Shown: piece after piece, positions 15,301-23,988 of the stretch
Position numbering within the stretch: the first letter of the stretch is position 1
Layout: every line of letters begins with the position of its first letter
Source: a virus
DNA length: 35,754 nucleotides
IMG/VR virus record: IMGVR_UViG_3300037189_003849
Span: 1-35,754 of that record
Strand: one strand, 5' to 3'
Notes under the pieces: model-generated
Seen by the model: only the letters and a program-made list of their open reading frames with translations
What the model was told of the DNA's origin: nothing
Databases searched by the model: none
Program-made: the position numbers and the translations under genes

Positions 15301-16505
15301 GTGCTGTTAGCTACTGCGGGAGTCAGCTTTGCTACTATGTCCGTTTGTCCAGTTTTTACAGCGTCATCTAGTTGCTTAACAAGCGTTTGATTTAGTGTTG
15401 TTGCCTCGTCAAGTTGCTTTGAAACAACAGAGATGGCTTCTTCAAATCTTTGAATTCTAGGTGATGTTGATGCTATTACCCCGACAGCTTTGCTTGTTCT
15501 GGCGACTTTAAGCGTATTCGCTAAAACTGTTGCTCCGCCCGATGCAAGCCCAAATACCACATTCAATGGGTCTCCAGCAACCTTGCCAACATCTTTTATG
15601 TCAATAAGCTCTTGTTGAAGTTTGCTTTCTCCAGCTTCGCCAAATCGTTCTTTGTAGCTTTCAAGAGTTTTAGCGTAAGCGTCTGCCATAACGCTCGTTC
15701 CAGTAATTGCATCAAAAGCCTCTGGCTCTGTTGCAAGTTTGTTTACCCTTATTCTTGTCGCAACTGAAAAATCATTGCGATTGCTTTCATCCTCAGTGTC
15801 GATTGGTGCGCCAGCTAATTTATCAGCAAATGCGTAAGTCTTAACGGCAGTATCCGCCATTATGTTCAAGGCACCAGATGCAACCGCGCCTAATTTTGTC
15901 ATGCGCTCTTCTTTAGTTACTGGCTTGCCAGTAAGATCACGAACGGGATCAGGGCTAATGGCTCTAATCCCACGACCAAGACCGGCTATCCCCTGCCAAA
16001 GTTGATTGAAAACATTCCCTCCCTCTTGTTTGTCCAAGCCTTCATTTTTTCTGATTTTGAATTGTTGATATTTGCTTTCAATGTTAGGATCGGAATACGT
16101 TCCATCTTTGTTTTTAGGAAAATCATTAATAATGAAACCAAGTGGATTTACTTCATCGACAGGAAGTAACTCATCTGGATCAGCAATGTAAGCCTTGCCC
16201 TTTTCGGTTAGCTGCCCACCTCTCATAAAGCCTTCATCCTCCATAAGAAGATAGTCCTCACCAAGTTTGGTTGCTTCTCCCTTCTCATCAAGCAATCCTC
16301 GCTGCTTCATGCCTTCTTCTGAAAGGAATTCAGCAGGGATTAACGCAGGCTCAAGTAATCTAGGGTCGCCAACTGGAAGTTGACTACGATAATCCTCTTG
16401 TGCTTTTTGAAATCCCGCAAAGTTGCCGTCAATAAGCCCAGCAACATCCTTTATTGCAATAGGAGCAAGTTTATTGAACTCTGCTTTTTTTTCTTCTGGT
16501 GTCAT
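12333..16505 (-). CDS. Giant internal virion protein with HExxH peptidase-like site (1390 aa)
   Basis: 1390 residues. In order: a charged N-terminal region (1-230); a helical region with a coiled coil (about 360-425, 'KQLDEATTLNQTLVKQLDDAV'); a hydrophobic Ala/Val/Gly segment (about 485-515) that could insert in a membrane; a zinc-peptidase-like 'ALTAHETLHSLTFKHG' with H713, E714, H717; and a long C-terminal part (about 930-1250) of the large polyvalent-protein type. Proteins of this size and place in short-tailed phages are internal core proteins ejected with the DNA that help cross the envelope. The peptidase site suggests cutting of itself or of host protein, not shown. It is somewhat more A/T-rich than terminase. 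Confidence 0.75.
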   Translation of the reverse strand: MTPEEKKAEFNKLAPIAIKDVAGLIDGNFAGFQKAQEDYRSQLPVGDPRLLEPALIPAEFLSEEGMKQRGLLDEKGEATKLGEDYLLMEDEGFMRGGQLTEKGKAYIADPDELLPVDEVNPLGFIINDFPKNKDGTYSDPNIESKYQQFKIRKNEGLDKQEGGNVFNQLWQGIAGLGRGIRAISPDPVRDLTGKPVTKEERMTKLGAVASGALNIMADTAVKTYAFADKLAGAPIDTEDESNRNDFSVATRIRVNKLATEPEAFDAITGTSVMADAYAKTLESYKERFGEAGESKLQQELIDIKDVGKVAGDPLNVVFGLASGGATVLANTLKVARTSKAVGVIASTSPRIQRFEEAISVVSKQLDEATTLNQTLVKQLDDAVKTGQTDIVAKLTPAVANSTKVVDDLTSSATKLQEGLAVNQTARAKALTELAEKTKPLDLSRKATAAMVKGVEVSAEKLGNAAAFTNKGLRAIERVIGRYRTGQIATGFFVASNPAAQAALATWVSARIGLAVAPTILRKTARFANVVGDELVQMKNSTPFWRRVAANENIGGIGKAMATTLDYASPAARFGVGSVKQGAKLAPALAVYEAINNGGLDDEAMKRVGANALVFGAFARVVGGGKQDLAKRQSGDFYNYRSKQQKLGDDKLAAFDAIPDQPLKQFISTYDSAYPNTWNWEFTREGNSLFDPASKTITVNVNDKSGFVRALTAHETLHSLTFKHGMDDSITSIMLGDETRPGLVRDINSNLDKDFKQFYDTYNKRLDAQGEPRIGLEEAAVEFFTDNGTGVLFDDVVSGKLTKAAVKTPLRRKIEDIFETVFAATPIVKDLHYKLGGATDVNGNLVMGSGLLADGMRELPEVKAMVRKMYRESAGLPKSPIKPGLTDDLPSSNPKHYKAGKIIDEINKKNVKDGKPLIEGVMIPDKNGNGTGLLSDEHFQALEEAGIIKEGGAQELILIQSAFDADKAALLDYTPIEQGRSVQTAGKTTNKIKPIDFMLKNGRLYLVGMDIVQLGLNIKRFERRAASMGMSRANVLTDIVETAKLHKKGASTDGYFKSVGGKNWKERQRFINAVQGLNTKSQRLINPAFDKLGMDKQTGTYRTFAYDRIDGFTDLTGDMVIPYGNNAYYTLKANLMPQAPRINVKGEVVRDASNVRLMPNVAVVPERFTGSSSDIGRRGKYVEPPGFFKKFNIGSYEKGGRFFDADNGQDLTGKKYAVGTIDVSSGKPKLFVDDLAENIVSGAKFKTNLFKQSAGWKWTSENPPPTTTVVSIEGQGKHVYSLKANFESGVELVRYSEKASEPRLRPTAYGDLKVGDKVGEISIRGRIHPVYESVGVIPRLKSNSRLMPQGKSRAEPTSTPQKKTPRGQTRDNSVANGIAVALGSSGEKRND

Positions 16506-16510
16506 TTCGC

Positions 16511-18115
16511 TTATCGTAAACCTCTAAGTCTATCTGTTGCGCTTTGTGGTTTCTCAGGAGTAGATTCACCTCCTGGCGTATCAGAAAGAAGATCATCAGC
16601 GTTCCTAATCGCCCTAACTTCTTTATCAATATCAAATGCATTTCTACCTTCGCTTAAACCTTCTGATATGACCTTTTCAATCTTCTCTGCTTTTTTAATT
16701 GCTTTAAGCATAAACTCACCTATTTTCTTGTTACCTTCTACAGTATTTCCAAGGTTAGGAGCCAGAACAGTAGTGAAATATGTCATTTCCCTATCGGAGA
16801 TGGCACCCTTTGTAAGGTTGATGAATCCCATAGCAACATCACCAGCTACGGATTTAAATGTCTCAGAATCAGAAACATCTCTACCAAACGCTTTATTGAA
16901 TTGCATAATGGCACCTTGAGCAAAACCTGTCTTGACTCCCTCATCAAGAAGATTAACCATTTTCGTTATACTGTCTTTATTTTGAGAAGCACCTTCAAGT
17001 TGTTTTTTTGTTTCAAACAACATTTTATCCATCTCCTTTGCTCGTCCTTCTTGACTAGACTGGGCAGTGTTCACTTCTACCATTGGTTTATTACCAAAGG
17101 TTGATTCAGTTACACGAAATTTTCCTCCACCTAATGGGACAGCGTTAATCTTTACCCCTTTATTTGCTAGTTCTTCTACTTCCGCTAGGGTCATTTCCGT
17201 TCCTTCTGGCTCTTCTGCTTTAACTTCAACAGGAGTAGCACCAGGAGGTATCATTCCCCCGCCTGCTTGACCAGCAGGTATCTCATCAACTACTGGAACC
17301 TGAGTAGTGGTTGGCGTTCCCATTGGCATTGGGGACACGTTAGAGACATCGCTTTGTCCACCAGTTAGCTCTGCGGCAGCAGCAATAGCGGCAGGGTCAA
17401 TCCTAGGAGGAAGAACCATTGCTTCTGAAATACCACCGTAATCTGGGAAAGTTCCATCCCCAGGTATTGCTGTGCCTTCTGCTGTTGGCATGGAAAGATT
17501 TAATCCAGTATCAATAGCCGTAGAGGCTTGCGAATCTACGCCATAAACAGGAGTACCATCCTCATAAAGCGCATCGGAAGGGTTGTTGGGATCAACATAA
17601 ATGTCATACTTTAGAGTTTTGCCATTAAAAACTCCAGTTTTTTCTACGCGTTTACGATTAACTGTTGGCATTGAAGGTGCATTTCTTGCAAGAGCTTCTG
17701 CCTCACGAATACCAAGCTCCCTTTCTTTGAATCCAACATCTTGACGGTTGCGAACCTCATTGATACCAAGTTCGAGAATGTCAGAAATAGCGTCTGCTTC
17801 CGCAGTCCTTTGACTGAGTGGCAATTCCTTGTCATTCAAGATATTCAAAGAACCTTGAATTGTCGGCTGGAGTCCAGGAATCAAATCACCAATGGCTTTA
17901 GCTACGCTTAAAGACTTCTGAACCTTCTTTTCATCTTCGGCTTGCTTCTTGAAATAATCTCCAACTTCACTAATCGCACCGCCGATACTCGCCCCAAGGT
18001 TAGCAACCCCCTGTGCTTGCGTAGCAGCAGCATTAGCCATCCCGCTGTAATCCAGCTTGAATGACTCAGGGTTGATCCCCGAACCTAGCATCTGTCCTCT
18101 TCCGTAAGTCGCCAT
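16511..18115 (-). CDS. Internal virion / injection-type protein (534 aa)
   Basis: Begins MATYGRGQMLGSGINPESFK and has an Ala/Gly/Gln-rich amphipathic start (about 25-70: 'NAAATQAQGVANLGASIGGAI'), a helical part, a Pro/Gly-rich low-complexity middle (about 215-300), then a helical C-terminal domain. Such N-terminal sequences are frequent in internal virion proteins of podoviruses. It precedes the 1390-residue protein by 5 bases, so the two are probably made together as core components. No catalytic motif seen. Confidence 0.6.
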   Translation of the reverse strand: MATYGRGQMLGSGINPESFKLDYSGMANAAATQAQGVANLGASIGGAISEVGDYFKKQAEDEKKVQKSLSVAKAIGDLIPGLQPTIQGSLNILNDKELPLSQRTAEADAISDILELGINEVRNRQDVGFKERELGIREAEALARNAPSMPTVNRKRVEKTGVFNGKTLKYDIYVDPNNPSDALYEDGTPVYGVDSQASTAIDTGLNLSMPTAEGTAIPGDGTFPDYGGISEAMVLPPRIDPAAIAAAAELTGGQSDVSNVSPMPMGTPTTTQVPVVDEIPAGQAGGGMIPPGATPVEVKAEEPEGTEMTLAEVEELANKGVKINAVPLGGGKFRVTESTFGNKPMVEVNTAQSSQEGRAKEMDKMLFETKKQLEGASQNKDSITKMVNLLDEGVKTGFAQGAIMQFNKAFGRDVSDSETFKSVAGDVAMGFINLTKGAISDREMTYFTTVLAPNLGNTVEGNKKIGEFMLKAIKKAEKIEKVISEGLSEGRNAFDIDKEVRAIRNADDLLSDTPGGESTPEKPQSATDRLRGLR

Positions 18116-18119
18116 ATTG

Positions 18120-18926
18120 TTAGTCTTTCATGTATGATGGGATTGATTGGTCTGCCCAAACCACACGCTTTGAAATGTTTTCTATTGTGCAGTTAAACTT
18201 TGGGCAATGCACAAACTTTGGTGCTGATTCTCTTCGATCAATGCAAGCGGTGCAAGCATGGACGTAATCACAATTTTGCGACCTGTCTGCTTTCTCACCC
18301 CACTTACCATCTACCTTTTCGTATCTGCTGGTTTGAATTGGAACATTGTTGGATTCACAATACTCGAAAACATCATCATGTGTCCAGCCTTTGATTGGGT
18401 AGAAGGCATTGCATTGATGTGGGTTAACCCTTACATCAACGCGAATACCAGCATCTCCACCGTAAATAGGATCAGAGTCGCATAGCTTATGCCCTACAAG
18501 CATCCCATCCCATCCAGCAATAATACCTTGGTTCTTGGGGCGATTGTAAATATCCATAGCGCACACCCAAGGTTGCCCATCCTCCATTGGGGTAATCCCC
18601 GTTGGGCAGGTCATATCCGTGTTGTCAAAGATGTAGCGATTCTGCACCTCAAACTCATCGCCTGTTTGCTGGAAGTTGGATATTGCAGGATGCCAAGTGT
18701 AAACTTCAAGCCCCCAATCCTCGATGATTCGATTCTGGAAAGCGTATTTGTGGGGTTGCCATTGCTCACGATAGAACACGATTGGAACTTTAGCTCCTAC
18801 TTTGTTAACCACAAGATGAAGCAACGCCATGCTATCCTTGCCTCCGCTCCATGCCAATACTGGCTTCTTAGAGTGAGTCAAGCAAAGCTCGATATTGCTT
18901 ATCGCGTCTTGTATTTTGGTTCTCAT
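18120..18926 (-). CDS. PAPS reductase-like ATP-pyrophosphatase with C-terminal Cys cluster (268 aa)
   Basis: Phosphoadenosine-phosphosulfate reductase family (adenine nucleotide alpha-hydrolase fold). The PP-loop is at residues 26-32 (W-SGGKDS), followed by a 'HLVVNKVG' helix, 'IVFYREQW', and an 'HDDVFEYC' segment typical of the family. Near the C-terminus lie C219, C225, C228, C241 and C246 (CTAC...CPKFNC), which could hold a metal or Fe-S cluster as in APS reductase or DndC. It may reduce sulphate esters or activate sulphur for nucleic-acid modification; the substrate is unknown. Its placement in the middle of virion genes, tightly packed on both sides, is odd for an enzyme. Confidence 0.85.
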   Translation of the reverse strand: MRTKIQDAISNIELCLTHSKKPVLAWSGGKDSMALLHLVVNKVGAKVPIVFYREQWQPHKYAFQNRIIEDWGLEVYTWHPAISNFQQTGDEFEVQNRYIFDNTDMTCPTGITPMEDGQPWVCAMDIYNRPKNQGIIAGWDGMLVGHKLCDSDPIYGGDAGIRVDVRVNPHQCNAFYPIKGWTHDDVFEYCESNNVPIQTSRYEKVDGKWGEKADRSQNCDYVHACTACIDRRESAPKFVHCPKFNCTIENISKRVVWADQSIPSYMKD

Positions 18927-19759
18927 TAAATTGCAGTAATCGCAGCCCCGCCAATTTGACCGCCCAAGTTCATGAGTCCCGCGCTACGAGCCGCCTTAGC
19001 CTGTGCGTTAGCCGTAGCTGCCGCAAGTTGGTTAGCGCGTTGTGCCGCACCAAGGTTAAGTCCCACGGAGGTATCAAACAACTGAGGCGTTCCCGATCCA
19101 ATCGCGCCAAGTCCAGTGTTGATGAACTGCTGGCCTTGCTGATACGACAATGGGGTAGAGCCAAGAAGGTTTAGCCCAGGACTAGTGTAGAACCCCTGAG
19201 CGGCATTGTAAGCGTTCTGCCCCGCTTGTGCAGCCTCGGCACGTTTACGGGCGAATACATCCTCACGCCCCATTACCTCAGAGGCAATAGCGGCATTTCC
19301 ACCAAGTCTGCCAGCCGCAGAAGCAGCTTCACGCGCTGTCTGTTGGTATCCGCGCTGTTCCTGTGGACTGATTCCTTGAGACGCTGCATAAGCCCTCTGT
19401 GCCTCTTCATCAAAGCCTTGCACAACACCTGCTTGTTCCGGTGACAACTGTTGCATCAACCCACGGGTAAGACCTGCTTGTTGGGTCATCTGACCGAGTT
19501 CTGCCCCCCTTGCCTCACCAAGCCCCATGCCAGCTTGTTGCGCTGCTTGGTTGCTAAGACCGAAAATACCTTGTTGTCCACTAGTCCCGCTAAGGAACGA
19601 TTGAATATCACCGAGATTCAGACCTTGAAACTGTGGACGAAATTGTTGCTCCTGCGACAATATCTGAGGCAATGCACTAGACATACCAGAAACGTATTTC
19701 TGAATATCTCCCCCAATGTCCATTGCTGGAGCTTGAACTTTTTTAGGCTTTGATCCCAT
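18926..19759 (-). CDS. Gln/Ala/Gly-rich internal or tail-needle-type protein (277 aa)
   Basis: Low-complexity protein with Gln, Ala and Gly throughout ('NQAAQQAGMGLGEARGAELG', 'AAREAASAAGRLGGNAA'-like stretches) and a C-terminal Ala-rich helix ending in a hydrophobic 'LMNLGGQIGGAAITAI'. It resembles the internal core proteins next to tail genes of small podoviruses that are ejected early. Its stop shares a base with the reductase start. No enzyme motif. Confidence 0.6.
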   Translation of the reverse strand: MGSKPKKVQAPAMDIGGDIQKYVSGMSSALPQILSQEQQFRPQFQGLNLGDIQSFLSGTSGQQGIFGLSNQAAQQAGMGLGEARGAELGQMTQQAGLTRGLMQQLSPEQAGVVQGFDEEAQRAYAASQGISPQEQRGYQQTAREAASAAGRLGGNAAIASEVMGREDVFARKRAEAAQAGQNAYNAAQGFYTSPGLNLLGSTPLSYQQGQQFINTGLGAIGSGTPQLFDTSVGLNLGAAQRANQLAAATANAQAKAARSAGLMNLGGQIGGAAITAI

Positions 19760-19763
19760 GGTA

Positions 19764-20096
19764 TTATCGTAGTTTAGAGTAAAAGGCTTCCATGCCTAGT
19801 AAACGGGTGCGCTCCGACCCTTTGAAGTCACGGCGGAATGAAATGTATTCGTAATCATCTTTGAGAGGTTGTAATCCACTAAGCATATCCCCGCAGCACA
19901 TGGTAACGAAAAGCGTGTCGGAATGCTCGAAAGCAACTGCTTTGTCAGGTTCCTCACTGTTTGAGTGAAAGCACAACGCAAAAACCTTTGAAGTAGAAAT
20001 AACAACACCGTAAGATAAGTGCCACCCGATAAGGCTTTGAAGGTCGATGTTGTTTGATTCATAAAGGGTAAGCGCGGTTGCTAGGTGTGGGTTCAC
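19764..20096 (-). CDS. Hypothetical phage protein (110 aa)
   Basis: A compact alpha/beta-type protein (MNPHLATALTLYESNNIDLQ...; 'DTLFVTMCCGDML'; ends 'LLGMEAFYSKLR'). It is the type of small conserved gene found between fibre and internal virion genes, and it overlaps the fibre-like gene by 4 bases. Function unknown. Confidence 0.75.
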   Translation of the reverse strand: MNPHLATALTLYESNNIDLQSLIGWHLSYGVVISTSKVFALCFHSNSEEPDKAVAFEHSDTLFVTMCCGDMLSGLQPLKDDYEYISFRRDFKGSERTRLLGMEAFYSKLR

Positions 20097-20881
20097 GGTG
20101 TAAGCTCCGTAAGAGTCAATGTGCTAATAGTTCTTGGAACATAATCGCTACTATTGTCATCGGTATTAACCCTATTTATGTATCCTGTTCTTATTGAATA
20201 CATTTTCGCTTGTATTTTGTAGGTAACAGTAGCAGAACTTCCAGGGCTAGAATCAATGAAATCAATCACTCCTACTGAATTACCGTATGCCCCATTGTAT
20301 CCGGTATTGCTAGTGGCCTGTATTCTTATCCCACTTGCATCACCAAGACCAATCGCAGTAGAACCACGCATAATTCTTAGAATTAATCCATGATTTGCGT
20401 CAGTGCTAGTTGTTGAAATGTTTGCTTGAACTCTAATTTTTCCAGAAGCACTTGGATTTGCTCTTGTGAGAGTAATGCTTAATCCGGTTATGTCACTGAA
20501 TGCTGATGCTGTTCCAGCAATAGTTTGAATATCAGTTTTTACTGCCTGAACTACTTGAATTGGGAAGTTAGAAGGTAGTGTTAACTTTGGAAATGTAACA
20601 GCAGCATCCGCAATTTTTGCAGTGGTAACATTGGCATCCGTAATCTTTGCCGTGGTAATTGCGTTGCTTGCAATAGCGGTGGTTGTAACCGCATCCGTTC
20701 CCATCTCGTTTGAAGTGATGGTTCCCACCTTCAGCTTGCCGGAAACCACCGCAAGTGTCGTGTTTGCATTGACTATCGCATCACTTGTGAAAAAGGTTTC
20801 ATCAATGATGTTATTCATCGATGTGCTGGTTATCACATCATTATTGCCAAATGTATCTCTTGTATTTACGACTCCGGCCAT
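20093..20881 (-). CDS. Tail fibre-like protein with collagen/needle-type repeats (262 aa)
   Basis: Residues about 55-100 form short repeats ('AIASNAITTAKITDANVTTAKIADAAVTF' read in parts), the trimeric beta-helix/triple-strand repeat common in phage fibres ('NAITTAKI-D-NVTTAKI-D'). The rest is a Ser/Thr-rich beta domain (about 105-262) that may be the tip. It follows the large tail protein by one base, so it is probably attached to the tail. Confidence 0.7.
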   Translation of the reverse strand: MAGVVNTRDTFGNNDVITSTSMNNIIDETFFTSDAIVNANTTLAVVSGKLKVGTITSNEMGTDAVTTTAIASNAITTAKITDANVTTAKIADAAVTFPKLTLPSNFPIQVVQAVKTDIQTIAGTASAFSDITGLSITLTRANPSASGKIRVQANISTTSTDANHGLILRIMRGSTAIGLGDASGIRIQATSNTGYNGAYGNSVGVIDFIDSSPGSSATVTYKIQAKMYSIRTGYINRVNTDDNSSDYVPRTISTLTLTELTP

Positions 20882-20882
20882 A

Positions 20883-23609
20883 TTAGCTTTGGGAAATGAT
20901 TTGTCTGTTTGTCACGGAACCAGTGACCTTAATTGAAGTGATCTTAGGGGAACCGATTGTTCGTGTCAAGGTTAGGCTTCCCACATAGCCCCTGATACCA
21001 CCCAACCTGAAGCGGATATTGCCAGTTTCATCTTCGTTAGTCGCCCCCGTGCCAAGGACTACCCCGCCAAGGAAGGATGTTGTCGTTCCAATCGGCTGAT
21101 TGTTGTCTGGATCTTCCGCCGCAAAGGAGATAGCATACTCGCCCAAACCTCCATCCACGCACTGCATGGTAAGTTGCCCGTCCGTGAACCTCTTGCGGTC
21201 AAGATTCCCCAGCGCATATCCCCTTGTTGTCAAAGTAGAGTTGATCGACCTGTTAACAGTCCCACCAATGGATACCAGACTGTCAAGGTTACTCTCCGCT
21301 GCCTCCAATTCGTGCAATCCACCCAAGGAAGTTACCGCATAAATGTTATTGCGTTCGGCAGCACTGCCAATAATCAGGTTTTTAATGATGAAATCAGTAG
21401 CTCCAAAGGTGTCAATCGACTCCCAACCCTTGTTCAAGAAGTTAAAAACCAAGATTGTGTTGTTTCCAAGAGCATCATTGTCTCCTGGAGCGGAATCCAA
21501 GGCCACAGCAAGGTAATATCTGTTGTTAAACAGCACCCCAACTGCCTCAGAAGCCAGATTCTTGTTGATCCGGTCAATGTATGGCTGGATATTCTTGGAA
21601 ATCGGCTCATCCGCACCCCGCAGGTTGTAGTCATTCAGGAACTCCACCGCATAAACCCCCTCATCCGATAGGAAAAACATCGCATTCCCCTTCATCACAA
21701 CGCTTTTTCGCGCCAGACACCCAACCTCGTCCGTCAACTGCGTAACTTTCGTATCCGACAAGCTGCCAGCAGTCCCGCTTATCAGGTGCAAGCTGTTCCG
21801 ATTCAATACGACGAGCTTATCATCGTAGAATCCCTGCATTGCCACAAGGTAATCAGCCGTCCCACCCGTTATTCTGAACTGGTTGGCGATCTGATCGAAC
21901 GTATGGCTGTCCAAAATGTCAGAAACAGCTATCTCATCGGTGATCTTCCTATCCGTGTAGGTTGGCGAGCTAAACGTGCCAGCCGGAGCGTAGTAAAACG
22001 GAACCCACAACCTGCGCTGGAAGTATGTCCCCCACGGTGGGGCTGGTTGATGGATGAACCCACCGCCTACGCTGAACCTTCCACCGAACTCAAGTTTTCC
22101 ACTAAAATCATTTTTAGTTCCAATCGGGGCAAGAAAAGTAATCGTTGTGGTGCTCGCGGAAGCCACTTCAAATTCCTTACCCACTGTTGAGGTAAACTCG
22201 TCAATGGTGGTATCATAAATAACAATGGTGTCCCCTTTTATTATCGTTGTGTTTCCAAGTGAGGGGCTGTTCTTGGTGATGGTAACCAGCCCGTTCGCTG
22301 CTTCCACATTGTTTCCGTTAACAGTAAATATCTGCGGCTGCGTGTAGGCTCCTCCCGGTGCAAGGGTGAATCCAGATTTCATCACCGCATCCGCAACCCC
22401 GAATGTCTGCGTCTGCGTGAAATAAGCCAATACAGGCGTTCCCGTAGCCGGAGGGGCAACAACATTCAACCAAGGAACCCATCCCGTTGCACTTACAGGA
22501 TTAAGGTTTGTCGTGGCATTCGACCGCCATGACGCAAACCCAGGATTTGTTGGCTTCAACAACGCCCACCAACCGTTACTGATATCGTAATAAATCTCAT
22601 CACCTCCAAGCCCCGGGGTTTTCCCCCATACGGGAAACGGATTGGGTGTGGTTGGAAAGTAAGTCCCCGTAGCATCAGGAACCAATGTCCCCGTCACAAC
22701 AATCCTGTTCACAAGGTAGGTGAACTGATCCTTGTTGGGAACAGTCGCAACCTTAAACGTCCCATTCATCGGGGTTCCGCCCGTCAATCCGCTAATGTCA
22801 ATGCTGTCCCCTACGGACAAGCCATGATCCTTTATGCCCACAGTAACAGTCGAACCGCTCTGACTCGCGCTCTCAATCTGCCTCCCATTCGGAAACCATT
22901 CAAACGCCTGTTTGCCATCACGAAACAGAAACACACGATCAAACGCCTGAATCATGTCCACATCTTCAGCCAACACCTTGCCTGTTGGATACGTCAAATC
23001 CTGCGTGGTGTAACGATCCAAGTCAACCCGTATCGCCTTGGAACCCAACGCCAATATGACGCTTTCCGAGTTTCCGGTGTTAGGGTCACTAAACAAACAA
23101 GATGCCCGAACATCGGCACTAGCCCCATCGTTAATCACCCCTCCCGACAGGATACCCGTTGATGTTGTAATCGAGGTCAACGTAGGCACGGAATACGTCA
23201 AGGTATTAGCACCCGTAACAGTCAATTCAAAATTGCCAGTCAATACCGCATTACCAACCAACCCCGAAATGTTCGCCACACCAGTCCCTCCAATGGTTAG
23301 GCCATGCCCCGTAACAGTCAACGTCACAACCCCACCCGAAACAGTAGCGTTGGAAATCGTCTTAGCCGCATCAATCAAAAAGAACGGCAACTGCAACGGA
23401 CTCCCTCCACTCACCAACGATCCTGTCCGCGCCACAACCCCACGACGAGGCTTCCAATACCCGTCCATCCTCCCATTCAGACTCTCCCGAACCTCCCCCA
23501 CCTCCAACTGGTTCAACTGCAACCGCTGGTTCACACCCACAAACCCACCGTCCCCATCTGAGGACTGCCCATCATCCATCGCACTTCCACTCTGTGCAAA
23601 CTGACTCAT
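20883..23609 (-). CDS. Large tail (nozzle / tail tubular B-like) protein (908 aa)
   Basis: 908 residues. The N-terminus 'LNQLEVGEVRESLNGRMDGYWKPRRGV' (about residues 32-58, seen in parts) is the recurring opening of short-tail nozzle proteins: leucines, an N-R pair and a basic 'PRRGV'. Two copies of a small beta domain follow ('HGLTIGGTGVANISGL' at about residue 103 and 'HGLSVGDSIDISGL' at about 262), each ending with a '-FTYLV/-LTYSVP' strand. A beta-propeller-like middle (about 600-760) contains 'DEVGCLARKSVVMKGNAMFFL' and 'VEFLNDYNLRG'. It likely forms the distal tail tube. It begins at a TAATG overlap with the 84-residue gene. Confidence 0.7.
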   Translation of the reverse strand: MSQFAQSGSAMDDGQSSDGDGGFVGVNQRLQLNQLEVGEVRESLNGRMDGYWKPRRGVVARTGSLVSGGSPLQLPFFLIDAAKTISNATVSGGVVTLTVTGHGLTIGGTGVANISGLVGNAVLTGNFELTVTGANTLTYSVPTLTSITTSTGILSGGVINDGASADVRASCLFSDPNTGNSESVILALGSKAIRVDLDRYTTQDLTYPTGKVLAEDVDMIQAFDRVFLFRDGKQAFEWFPNGRQIESASQSGSTVTVGIKDHGLSVGDSIDISGLTGGTPMNGTFKVATVPNKDQFTYLVNRIVVTGTLVPDATGTYFPTTPNPFPVWGKTPGLGGDEIYYDISNGWWALLKPTNPGFASWRSNATTNLNPVSATGWVPWLNVVAPPATGTPVLAYFTQTQTFGVADAVMKSGFTLAPGGAYTQPQIFTVNGNNVEAANGLVTITKNSPSLGNTTIIKGDTIVIYDTTIDEFTSTVGKEFEVASASTTTITFLAPIGTKNDFSGKLEFGGRFSVGGGFIHQPAPPWGTYFQRRLWVPFYYAPAGTFSSPTYTDRKITDEIAVSDILDSHTFDQIANQFRITGGTADYLVAMQGFYDDKLVVLNRNSLHLISGTAGSLSDTKVTQLTDEVGCLARKSVVMKGNAMFFLSDEGVYAVEFLNDYNLRGADEPISKNIQPYIDRINKNLASEAVGVLFNNRYYLAVALDSAPGDNDALGNNTILVFNFLNKGWESIDTFGATDFIIKNLIIGSAAERNNIYAVTSLGGLHELEAAESNLDSLVSIGGTVNRSINSTLTTRGYALGNLDRKRFTDGQLTMQCVDGGLGEYAISFAAEDPDNNQPIGTTTSFLGGVVLGTGATNEDETGNIRFRLGGIRGYVGSLTLTRTIGSPKITSIKVTGSVTNRQIISQS

Positions 23610-23863
23610 CAGATGTCGTAAGCGATAACAACTCCGCTCGTAACAGTAATCGCCGTAATCCTACCTCCAATCCCAACCCCAGCCGGAATCGTAATGGTCT
23701 GCAATCCCGTAGCATTCGTAATGTTCGGAGCCGTAAACACACTCAACACCGTGTCAGTAACTACCTGCAACCAACGGAATGTTCCCGTCACCGCACCACT
23801 AGCCGAGGTAATAACTCGACCGCCACCCTGCCCTTGCAGGTCATATGAAACTGGACTGCTCAT
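23609..23863 (-). CDS. Small beta-rich protein, first gene of the late unit (84 aa)
   Basis: Reads MSSPVSYDLQGQGGGRVITS and continues as a Thr/Val/Ile/Gly-rich beta protein with no Cys or Lys. Similar tiny proteins accompany tail genes. Its ATG lies only 7 bases beyond the -10 of the candidate late promoter, so its mRNA would be leaderless or almost so. Function unknown. Confidence 0.7.
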   Translation of the reverse strand: MSSPVSYDLQGQGGGRVITSASGAVTGTFRWLQVVTDTVLSVFTAPNITNATGLQTITIPAGVGIGGRITAITVTSGVVIAYDI

Positions 23864-23869
23864 GCCCCA

Positions 23870-23897
23870 CTCTTACCAGATTCTCACACCTTGTCAA
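23870..23897 (-). promoter_or_regulatory. Candidate late promoter, reading leftwards
   Basis: On the minus strand: TTGACA (23897-23892), 16-bp spacer, TAAGAG (23875-23870). The -35 is perfect; the -10 is weak (3 of 6). The predicted start falls at or next to the A of the ATG at 23863, implying leaderless mRNA. Confidence 0.5.
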
Positions 23898-23988
23898 GCA
23901 CGTTCGCCATTTGCACATTTTTTAGGAGGCTGGTTGATCGCTCAGATATTCGCTCACCGTCCATCGTGCGACCCCCTCCCCCCCTATC

